The notes below the pieces were generated by a model. The model saw only the letters and a program-made list of their open reading frames with translations, was not told the origin of the DNA and ran no database searches. Source: Pseudoalteromonas tunicata (GTDB lineage Bacteria; Pseudomonadota; Gammaproteobacteria; Enterobacterales; Alteromonadaceae). Taken from it: a stretch of 64,000 bases of DNA. A program made the position numbers and the translations under genes. The DNA is taken from the NCBI RefSeq assembly GCF_002310815.1, contig NZ_CP011032.1:3750001-3814000 (forward strand). The letters run 5' to 3'. The first letter of the stretch is position 1; each line of letters opens with the position of its first letter. This document shows, piece by piece, positions 8,994 to 16,003 of the stretch.

Positions 8994-9475
8994 TTAAACT
9001 GTAATTCTTTACTTTTCTTGATGATGTTCATCTTTCACACCAATAATAATCAGTAAGCGCAAAGCTTAAAACTCATTATTTAGTCTGATGAACATCTCAT
9101 TATTTTTTTTAACCCTAATAGCACCAACTTTCTCCTGATAAAAACATTACATACACCCAAAACACATCAGCTTTAAATACCGCTAAAAAACTACATTCAA
9201 TCTGCCGATCTCTAGAGGTAAATATTGCTAATTAGCTTAACGACATATAACTAAAAATTCTTTAAGTTAAATTTATTAGGCCATTAAGCAATTTTAATCA
9301 TTTCAACAAGCTGTCTTTAGTACTCCTCTTTATACTTTGTTCGCGTTCCTGTATTACCCCTCAGAGATTACTTTGAAGTGTTTACACGGCTTAATTTTCT
9401 TTGAGGGGTATTTTCAGGGGACAGGAACGCACTTAATTTTTTATCAATGCATCGTATTGCAACGGGGAACACACC
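8994..9475. other. gene-free region upstream of the carbonic anhydrase gene
   Basis: AT-rich and stop-dense in all frames. Apart from the small inverted pair near 9024-9096 and the hairpin element at 9343-9430, described separately, I see no gene or clear promoter. Confidence 0.6.
9343..9430. repeat. 88-nt imperfect inverted repeat (REP/MITE-like hairpin)
   Basis: Outer arms GCGTTCCTGT (9343-9352) and ACAGGAACGC (9421-9430) and inner arms TACCCCTCA (9355-9363) and TGAGGGGTA (9402-9410) are perfect complements. The right side has 10 unpaired nt (TTTTCAGGGG) between them, the left side 2. The loop contains a small GTGT-TT-ACAC palindrome. It ends 45 nt before the carbonic anhydrase start. No transposase is nearby. 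It may be a mobile REP-like unit or an RNA leader structure. Confidence 0.65.
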
Positions 9476-10177
9476 ATGTCTTTGAATAAACTTGTTTTAG
9501 CAGCAAGCTTAGGTTTGGGCTTAAGCCTTTTACCTATTACTAGCTTTGCATCTGTGCCTGCACAAACAGCGGTATCACAAAGCGCAATCACTCCAGACCA
9601 AGCCTTACAAATGTTAATTGATGGCAACAAGCGTTTTGTTGACGGTAAAATGGTAGAGCGTGATTTAACAAAACAAGTTGCAGCGACTGGTGCAGGTCAA
9701 TATCCGTATGCAACAATTATTGGTTGCATTGATTCTCGTGTACCACACGAATTAGTATTTGATGCTGGTATTGGTGACATTTTCTCTGCACGTATCGCAG
9801 GAAACTTTGTTAATACTGATATTTTAGGAAGCGTTGAATTTGCTACTGCAGTTGCGGGTTCAAAACTAATCGTTGTTTTAGGTCATACCTCATGTGGCGC
9901 TGTAAAAGGCGCATGTGACAATGTTGAATTAGGTAACTTAACACATACATTAAGCAATATTGCTCCTGCAATTTATGCAACAACTGATATTCCAGGCGTT
10001 CGTAATTCTAAAAACAAAGAGTTTGTACAAGCCGTTGCTGATAAGAACGTTGAATTAACAGTACAAAATATCTTAGATCGCAGCCCAGTGATTGCAGATT
10101 TAGTGAAACAAGGTAAAGTTAAAGTGGTCGGCGCAATGCACGATGTTGCTACTGGCCAAGTTACTTTCACTAAATAA
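9476..10177 (+). CDS. beta-class carbonic anhydrase, exported
   Basis: A 233-residue zinc enzyme interconverting CO2 and bicarbonate. The metal and catalytic residues are plain: C84, D86 and R88 in GCIDSRVP, and H137 and C140 in LGHTSCGAVKGA. Residues 1-26 form a signal peptide ending SFA, so the mature enzyme should act in the periplasm, unlike the cytoplasmic Can enzyme of E. coli. The ATG is preceded by ACGGGGAA. It is monocistronic, bounded by an upstream hairpin element and a very strong terminator downstream. Confidence 0.94.
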   Translation: MSLNKLVLAASLGLGLSLLPITSFASVPAQTAVSQSAITPDQALQMLIDGNKRFVDGKMVERDLTKQVAATGAGQYPYATIIGCIDSRVPHELVFDAGIGDIFSARIAGNFVNTDILGSVEFATAVAGSKLIVVLGHTSCGAVKGACDNVELGNLTHTLSNIAPAIYATTDIPGVRNSKNKEFVQAVADKNVELTVQNILDRSPVIADLVKQGKVKVVGAMHDVATGQVTFTK

Positions 10178-10190
10178 TACTTGCCCATCA

Positions 10191-10240
10191 ACTCGTTACT
10201 GCGCCAAATTGCACTAATGCAGTAACGAGTTTTTTATTTT
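10191..10240 (+). terminator. rho-independent terminator after the carbonic anhydrase
   Basis: Perfect 12-bp stem ACTCGTTACTGC / GCAGTAACGAGT with a 16-nt loop, followed by TTTTTATTTTT. It separates the carbonic anhydrase from the kinase gene. Confidence 0.9.
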
Positions 10241-10249
10241 TGTGCGGAA

Positions 10250-11863
10250 ATGAGCTTGAACCCAACAACCTCTCTTTATCATAGTAGTCGCCTCACCCAT
10301 AAGCTGTTATTGGCTTTTTTTGTGATCTTCCTATTTACCAGTTTAATAGCTTGGCTATATTTCGACAGTTCAGAACGTTATAGCAAACACGCCAAACAAT
10401 CTGATCTCACTCACGAAGTACTTACTCATTATTCAGAAATAGCCAAACTCAGCCTTGAGAAGCTCATTGCCATGGGTGAAATTGTGCGCACCGGCCAAGT
10501 ACAAACGCCACAATTGCGTGAAGAAAATGAACACCAACTGCGCGCAGCACTCTTTAATGTACGCGACAACCTACTTAAAAAGCTCACGGTCAGCAATCAA
10601 GTTGATGCAAATCAGGAGCTGGCTGTACTCGATAGCATTAATCAAAAAGTAGAGCAAATCATCACCACTAATAACGAAATAAAATTATTAGTGGCGCAAA
10701 ATAAACTTCCCGAAGCTAACCAGTTATTTAACTTATTACAAAAACAAGGTGTTGATACCGAGTTTAATCAATTAATTGGTAATGCAGTGAGTCAGGAACA
10801 AGCACAAGCACAAGAAATTCGTAACAATGTCAATACGCTATATCACTGGAGTAATCGCGTCCTTGCAGCCGCATTAGGTGCTATGAGCTTATTTACACTC
10901 ATGACATTTTGGTATTTTTGGCGTCGAATTAATTCAGCCACCAAACAACTACATGCAGCAACCAGTCAATACAGTGATGGGAATTTAGCGCACCGCATTG
11001 CGCCACTGAGTGACTTTGAGTTTCAATACCTAGGCACTGCACTGAACGGCATGGCGGCACAATTAGCAGCACAACAAGCCGAACTCAACGAAGCAAAACG
11101 CTCTTTAGAAGAAAAAGTAGCACAGCGCACCGAAGCGCTCGAACGTTCAAACCAAAAATTAGCGCAAGTTGACCATCAACGTCGTCAGTTTTTGGCCGAT
11201 ATTAGCCATGAATTACGCACACCGTTGACGATTATTCGCGGCGAATCAGAAGTATTACTTCGCAGCCAATCCGCACAAGCAACCGATTATAAAGAAGTAC
11301 TACAACGTGTAGTTGACGAAGTTCAGCACACCACCGCGCTAATTGAAGACTTAATGCTGGTTGCCCGCTCAAGCGCAGGTCAATTAAAACTGAGTTATCA
11401 CCAATTCGATTTAAAAAATTTACTCAGCGAAATGCAGCAAATCTATCAACGTAAAGCCCGAGATCAACAAAAAACAATTATTTTGAACTTACCCCAGCAA
11501 GATGCATTTATTGATGCAGATGAGCGCCGTTTACGCCAGGTGATGATGATTTTGCTTGAAAATGCACTCGCCTACTCTCCAAGCCAAACACAGACCGAAA
11601 TTCAGTTAATTATACGTGAAGAGCTAATTGTTATTAAAGTTGTGGATCAAGGTATGGGGATCCCAGAAAACGAACAACAGCAGGTATTTGAACGTTTTTA
11701 TCGTGGTAATCGTGGTCAAACACCTGGTTCAGGGTTAGGATTACCTGTAGCAAAAGCGATTATTGATGGCCATGGCGGCCACATTACATTACAGCCCAAC
11801 GTTTCTGGTTTAGGCTGTACAGCAACCGTATTACTGCCCATTTTAGGTATCGAGACAACATGA
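10250..11863 (+). CDS. sensor histidine kinase (OmpR-partner type)
   Basis: A 537-residue inner-membrane kinase. A first transmembrane helix lies at about 18-38 and a second at about 200-225, with a mostly helical periplasmic domain of about 160 residues between them. A HAMP linker, a coiled coil (LNEAKRSLEEKVAQRTEALE) and the kinase core follow. The phosphoacceptor is H320 in DISHELRTPLTII; the ATP-lid glycines are GMGIPENE and GSGLGLPVAKAI. Its gene overlaps the response regulator by 4 nt (ATGA), so the two are translationally coupled. The signal is unknown; the helical sensor resembles those of chemoreceptors. Confidence 0.93.
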   Translation: MSLNPTTSLYHSSRLTHKLLLAFFVIFLFTSLIAWLYFDSSERYSKHAKQSDLTHEVLTHYSEIAKLSLEKLIAMGEIVRTGQVQTPQLREENEHQLRAALFNVRDNLLKKLTVSNQVDANQELAVLDSINQKVEQIITTNNEIKLLVAQNKLPEANQLFNLLQKQGVDTEFNQLIGNAVSQEQAQAQEIRNNVNTLYHWSNRVLAAALGAMSLFTLMTFWYFWRRINSATKQLHAATSQYSDGNLAHRIAPLSDFEFQYLGTALNGMAAQLAAQQAELNEAKRSLEEKVAQRTEALERSNQKLAQVDHQRRQFLADISHELRTPLTIIRGESEVLLRSQSAQATDYKEVLQRVVDEVQHTTALIEDLMLVARSSAGQLKLSYHQFDLKNLLSEMQQIYQRKARDQQKTIILNLPQQDAFIDADERRLRQVMMILLENALAYSPSQTQTEIQLIIREELIVIKVVDQGMGIPENEQQQVFERFYRGNRGQTPGSGLGLPVAKAIIDGHGGHITLQPNVSGLGCTATVLLPILGIETT

Positions 11864-12543
11864 GAATATTATTAGTTGAAGATGACGACCGCGTTGCCAG
11901 TTTTTTAGAGCGCGGCTTACGAGCCGAAGGTTATTTTATCGTACGCGCTTGTGATGGCAAAGAAGGTTTAGAGCTCGCTCAAGAAGGTGATTTCCAATTA
12001 ATTTTATTAGATATTATGCTGCCGAGCTTAAATGGCCTTGAAGTATGCCAAGCGTTACGAATTAAAAAGAATTTAGTGCCTATCATCATGCTCACTGCAA
12101 TGGACGAATCACAAGACATCATCAAAGGCTTACGTTTAGGTGCTGACGATTACGTTACAAAACCATTTGCCTACGATGAGTTACTAGCTCGCATCGAAGC
12201 CGTTACACGTCGCACACCAAATGAAATCAAAAATACTAATATTCTTGAATTTGGCCCACTGTGTTTTGATCGCAGCAGTTATATTGTCAGCCTTGATAAT
12301 GAAGAAATATCTCTGACAGTAAAAGAGATGGCCATTCTTGAATTGCTAATGACCAATACCGGAAAATACCTAAGTCGCGAACGCATTTTAAGTAATGTTT
12401 GGGGCATGGAAATGGATCCAATGACCAACGTCGTTGATGTGTACATTGGCAAACTCCGTAAAAAACTCACCATTGAAAGCAAAGGTGAGAGCATGATTGA
12501 AACTAAACGTGGAATTGGCTATCGACTCAATTTAGTTGAATAA
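11860..12543 (+). CDS. OmpR-family response regulator
   Basis: A 227-residue two-domain regulator. The receiver domain (1-115) has the acidic pocket EDD at 7-9, phosphorylation site D51 in LLDIMLPSLNG, and K in VTKPFAYDEL. The C-terminal winged helix (about 125-225) contains LTVKEMAILELL and the recognition region NVVDVYIGKLRKKL with ETKRGIGYRL. It is co-translated with the upstream kinase, its evident partner. A hairpin terminator follows. The regulon is unknown. Confidence 0.95.
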   Translation: MRILLVEDDDRVASFLERGLRAEGYFIVRACDGKEGLELAQEGDFQLILLDIMLPSLNGLEVCQALRIKKNLVPIIMLTAMDESQDIIKGLRLGADDYVTKPFAYDELLARIEAVTRRTPNEIKNTNILEFGPLCFDRSSYIVSLDNEEISLTVKEMAILELLMTNTGKYLSRERILSNVWGMEMDPMTNVVDVYIGKLRKKLTIESKGESMIETKRGIGYRLNLVE

Positions 12544-12565
12544 CTAAAAAAGTATCCGCTTTATA

Positions 12566-12612
12566 AAAACCAGTGTTCATTTCATTTATGACACTGGTTT
12601 TTTGTTTTTTAG
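12566..12612 (+). terminator. rho-independent terminator after the response regulator
   Basis: AAAACCAGTGT (12566-12576) pairs with ACACTGGTTTT (12591-12601), followed by TTGTTTTTT. Confidence 0.85.
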
Positions 12613-12799
12613 CACTCACAACCTGCAAAAAATTTACGCCAAAAACAAACAATACAAATTTAATTTCACTATAAAAATGAATAAAAACATCTATTTCTAT
12701 CAAAACACAAAATAAATTGCTTTTTTTGCACAAAGAATAAGCAAACAAACCGATTTACTATTTACATGGCCATAGAGGATAAGTATTATCTTCACCCAC

Positions 12800-12890
12800 G
12801 GAGAGATGGCAGAGTGGTCGATTGCACCGGTCTTGAAAACCGGCATAGGTTTGTAGCCTATCTAGGGTTCAAATCCCTATCTCTCCGCCA
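12800..12890 (+). tRNA. tRNA-Ser (anticodon TGA)
   Basis: A 91-nt class II tRNA with a long variable arm. Acceptor stem GGAGAGA / TCTCTCC, encoded CCA, anticodon stem-loop CCGGTCTTGAAAACCGG with TGA at the centre of the loop, and a T arm containing GGTTCAAATCC. It decodes UCA and related serine codons. Confidence 0.97.
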
Positions 12891-12910
12891 TATTTTAAAG
12901 ATTAAACGCC

Positions 12911-13003
12911 GGAGAGGTGGCCGAGTGGCCGAAGGCGCTCCCCTGCTAAGGGAGTATAGGGTTTGTAGCCCTATCGAGGGTTCGAATCCCTCCTTCTCCG
13001 CCA
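12911..13003 (+). tRNA. tRNA-Ser (anticodon GCT)
   Basis: A 93-nt class II tRNA with a long variable arm, encoded CCA, acceptor stem GGAGAGG / CTTCTCC (one G-U pair), anticodon loop CTGCTAA giving GCT, and T arm GGTTCGAATCC. It lies 20 nt after tRNA-Ser(TGA) and is presumably co-transcribed with it. Confidence 0.97.
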
Positions 13004-13011
13004 TTTAATAA

Positions 13012-13046
13012 AAAAGCTCAGTTGCACCGCATCTGGGCTTTTTTGT
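13012..13046 (+). terminator. terminator of the tRNA-Ser pair
   Basis: AAAAGCTCAG (13012-13021) and CTGGGCTTTT (13033-13042) form a stem with one G-T pair, followed by more T, directly after the second tRNA. Confidence 0.85.
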
Positions 13047-13227
13047 TTTCAAATCCTATACTCCTTACTTTTCAGCTCCTTGTGCTCATTTATTCTTTTC
13101 TACTAAATTGATTATTTCCATTTATTGAACTTGAATTAACGGTATTAACTTAATCACCGCTGTTACTAGCATCCTTGACTTAACAGCTTGTTCATTTCCA
13201 ATCTTTTTACGGAATTACGCTTTTAAT

Positions 13228-14412
13228 ATGCTGCAAGAAATCAAAGTAAACGAACTCGTTATTGGCCACTTTGTTATGAAAATAATGCAGCAAGATGCTA
13301 ATTATCAATTAGCAAAACCCACCCATATCAAAAGCCAGCATGCAATTGATCACCTAAGGGCTAAAGGTGTTATCTCTGTTTTAATTGACCCTGATAAAAC
13401 CTTACATCAAAGCGTATTACCTGTCCCAATTGCAAATAAGGCACCATCACAAACACAACATAAGCACCTCATTGAAGAAGACGTACGCCGCGCTAAAGCG
13501 GTGTTTGATGAATCAAAAACAATTTCAGCAAAAGTATTCAATGATATGCTGAGCGGACGTCAATTAGATTTAAAACCGGTAGTCGAAATAACCAATTCTG
13601 TAATTGCTGAAATATTTAAAAACTCCAGCGCCCTAGCTTGTGTTATTAATATTCGAGCTAAAGATCAGTATTTACTCGAGCACTCTGTTTCAGTTTCAGT
13701 ACTTATTAGTATTTTTGCTCGCTACCTCGAGTTAGACCCACAAGTGACACATCAATTAGCCATTGGTGGTTTTTTACATGATATTGGTAAAATAAAAATA
13801 CCCGATGCAATTCTCAATAAACCAGGCAAATTAACTGATGAAGAGTTTGAAGTAATGAAAACTCATGTTAATCACTCCATAACAGCCATCGCTGCGACTC
13901 CTGATATCCCAGCCATTAGTTTAGAAATTGCAGCACAACATCATGAAAAGCTCGATGGTCAAGGCTACCCATTTCAACTTAGCAAAAATGATATTTCACT
14001 TTATGGCCGCATGATTGCTATTTGTGATATTTTCGATGCGCTTACAGCAAACCGCGTCTACAAAGATGGTTTTAGCCATATAAAATCATTCAGCATTTTA
14101 CGAAACCTTGCCAAAATCAATCACCTTGATGCTGAGTTAGTCGACAAATTTATCAAGTGTATGGGCGTTTATCCCATCGGCTCACTTGTCGAACTTCACT
14201 CCCATAAGCTCGCCATGATTCAAGGGCACAATGCCAGTGACCCAACCAAACCAATAGTGAAAACTTTTTATGATGTTACTCAAAAGGGTTACCAACCAGC
14301 CATTTCGATTGATTTATCCAGTGATGATGATTACATCATCAAAGGTGTGCGCCCAGATGATTTTGATTTAGATATGAGCCACATTGTGGAGTTTTTATTA
14401 AATCAAGGCTGA
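13228..14412 (+). CDS. HD-GYP cyclic-di-GMP phosphodiesterase with DUF3391
   Basis: A 394-residue cytoplasmic enzyme expected to hydrolyse c-di-GMP. Residues 1-100 match the DUF3391 domain usual at the N-terminus of this group (INVNELVIGHFV-like start). The HD-GYP domain follows: metal-binding HD in GGFLHDIGKIKIP at about 184, then AAQHHEKLDGQGYPFQL containing the second His pair and the GYP motif at about 243, then FGRM/CDIFDALT-type residues. All catalytic positions look intact. Together with the GGDEF cyclase at 23407-24480 it gives the window both arms of c-di-GMP turnover. No operon partner. Confidence 0.94.
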   Translation: MLQEIKVNELVIGHFVMKIMQQDANYQLAKPTHIKSQHAIDHLRAKGVISVLIDPDKTLHQSVLPVPIANKAPSQTQHKHLIEEDVRRAKAVFDESKTISAKVFNDMLSGRQLDLKPVVEITNSVIAEIFKNSSALACVINIRAKDQYLLEHSVSVSVLISIFARYLELDPQVTHQLAIGGFLHDIGKIKIPDAILNKPGKLTDEEFEVMKTHVNHSITAIAATPDIPAISLEIAAQHHEKLDGQGYPFQLSKNDISLYGRMIAICDIFDALTANRVYKDGFSHIKSFSILRNLAKINHLDAELVDKFIKCMGVYPIGSLVELHSHKLAMIQGHNASDPTKPIVKTFYDVTQKGYQPAISIDLSSDDDYIIKGVRPDDFDLDMSHIVEFLLNQG

Positions 14413-14513
14413 CCGCCTCCCCAACATCATTAACGTTTAACCTAATCTCTTTGCGTCTTGTAGTTGAAAGTGCTTAAATGTTGGCCTTTATTCGATGCTA
14501 GATATTTGATGTT

Positions 14514-15905
14514 ATGAAAAAACTGCTATCTTTTGCTGCTATGGCTACTTTTAGTTTACACCTTAATGCCGCAGCACCTTTATTCACACCACAGCAACTA
14601 GAGCATGTTGCAACCATCCGCGATAACGCAATGCAAAGTCCGTTAGCGTTTGATATTTTAACCTCTCTCACCACTGAAGTTGGCCCGCGCTTACCTGGCA
14701 CAGCCAATGACAAACTAGCCGTAAAATGGGCGCAAGATAAATTCGCCAGTTTAGGCTTTGATAAAGTATGGTTAGAGCCCGCAAACTTTCCTGAATGGCG
14801 TCGTTATAGTGAGTCGGGCAGCATCTTAACACCAAGCCTACAACCACTTCATTTAACAGCACTTGGCAACAGCATCAGCACCCCAAAAGATGGCATTACA
14901 GCTCAAGTTATTAAATTTGAAACACTTGAAGAGCTTATTGCTGCGCCTGATGATATTGCTAAAGATAAAATTGTATATATCAACTATCGAATGAATCGTG
15001 ATATTGATGGCAATGGCTATGGACCGGCAGTACAAGCACGTAATTCTGGCGCAGTAGAAGCCGCAAAAAAAGGCGCTATTGGCTACATGATGCGCTCTGT
15101 CAGTACTAGCCATCATCGTTTTGCTCATACGGGTGGCAGCCACTATAAAGATGGTGTCACTAAAATCCCCACTGTCGCAATTGCCAATCCTGATGCAGAC
15201 CAAGTTGCTCGTCTAATCGATTTAGGTAAAACGGTGAGTGTTAATATTAATGTCCAAGCAGAAAGCCTAGGTCAAGGTAGTGGCTTTAACGTTATCGGCC
15301 AATTTAATGGCACTGATAGCCCTGAGCAATATGTGTTGATTGGGGGTCATTTAGATTCTTGGGATTTAGGCACTGGTGCACTTGATGATGGGGCTGGGGT
15401 TGCTTTATCAATGGCTTCGGCAAAATTTGTCAGTGATGTTAAACGCCCAAAACGCAGTGTCCGTGTTGTATTATTTGCAGCAGAAGAACTTGGTTTATGG
15501 GGCGCGAAAGACTATGCAGCGGCTCATAAAGCTGACTTAAATAACATAGTTGCTGCTGCTGAATCAGATTTTGGTGCTGATGTTGTATATGCATTTGAAT
15601 CAAATGTATCAGCTCAATCGTTGCCGATCGTGCGTGAAATTGCCAAGCAACTTGCGCCACTCAATATTGAATATATTGGAAAAAATAAAGCTGGAGGTGG
15701 CCCTGACTTAATTCCACTTAAAGGTGCTGGCTCTATTCCTGTATTCGATCTACACCAAGATGGTACTGACTATTTCGATTACCACCACACGGCCGACGAT
15801 ACACTAGATAAAGTAGACCCAGCTAAGCTACAACAAAATGCTGCAGCATATGCTATTTTTGCCTTTATGGCGGCTGACGCCCCTTTTGCGATAACAGGTA
15901 AATAG
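14514..15905 (+). CDS. exported M28-family metallopeptidase (carboxypeptidase Q-like)
   Basis: A 463-residue zinc peptidase with signal peptide (MKKLLSFAAMATFSLHLNAAA). A PA-type insert occupies roughly 120-250. The co-catalytic dizinc site is complete: H in GGHLDSWD, bridging D in LDDGAGVAL, E-E in AAEELGLWG, D in ESDFGAD, and H in DYHHTADD. The layout resembles plasma glutamate carboxypeptidase/carboxypeptidase Q homologues, which release amino acids from peptides. It should act in the periplasm or outside the cell, fitting a peptide-scavenging marine bacterium. It ends with a short, strong terminator. Confidence 0.92.
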   Translation: MKKLLSFAAMATFSLHLNAAAPLFTPQQLEHVATIRDNAMQSPLAFDILTSLTTEVGPRLPGTANDKLAVKWAQDKFASLGFDKVWLEPANFPEWRRYSESGSILTPSLQPLHLTALGNSISTPKDGITAQVIKFETLEELIAAPDDIAKDKIVYINYRMNRDIDGNGYGPAVQARNSGAVEAAKKGAIGYMMRSVSTSHHRFAHTGGSHYKDGVTKIPTVAIANPDADQVARLIDLGKTVSVNINVQAESLGQGSGFNVIGQFNGTDSPEQYVLIGGHLDSWDLGTGALDDGAGVALSMASAKFVSDVKRPKRSVRVVLFAAEELGLWGAKDYAAAHKADLNNIVAAAESDFGADVVYAFESNVSAQSLPIVREIAKQLAPLNIEYIGKNKAGGGPDLIPLKGAGSIPVFDLHQDGTDYFDYHHTADDTLDKVDPAKLQQNAAAYAIFAFMAADAPFAITGK

Positions 15906-15921
15906 CCTGTTCTTTTAAAAC

Positions 15922-15949
15922 AAAAAACCAGCCTCGGCTGGTTTTTTTG
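15922..15949. terminator. bidirectional terminator
   Basis: AAAACCAGC, loop CTCG, GCTGGTTTTTTT between the convergent M28 and M16 peptidase genes. Confidence 0.88.
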
Positions 15950-16003
15950 TCGGGTTACAGGCTAAGCAACAGAGTATTTAAACTCACAAACCTCAGGTAT
16001 AAC

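Noticed and set aside
9180..9220. A second sigma-28 promoter (TAAAAAAC...GCCGATCT)
   Set aside because: The -10 element is GCCGATCT rather than GCCGATAA and the spacing is off by one or more; no flagellar gene follows.
12766..13008. 80-codon open frame spanning both tRNA-Ser genes
   Set aside because: It is the tRNA sequence read as codons; the two tRNAs fold properly and explain the region.
14853..15203. Antisense open frame of 116 codons inside the first M28 peptidase gene
   Set aside because: It has no ribosome-binding site and the product is low-complexity; the sense strand encodes an intact enzyme.
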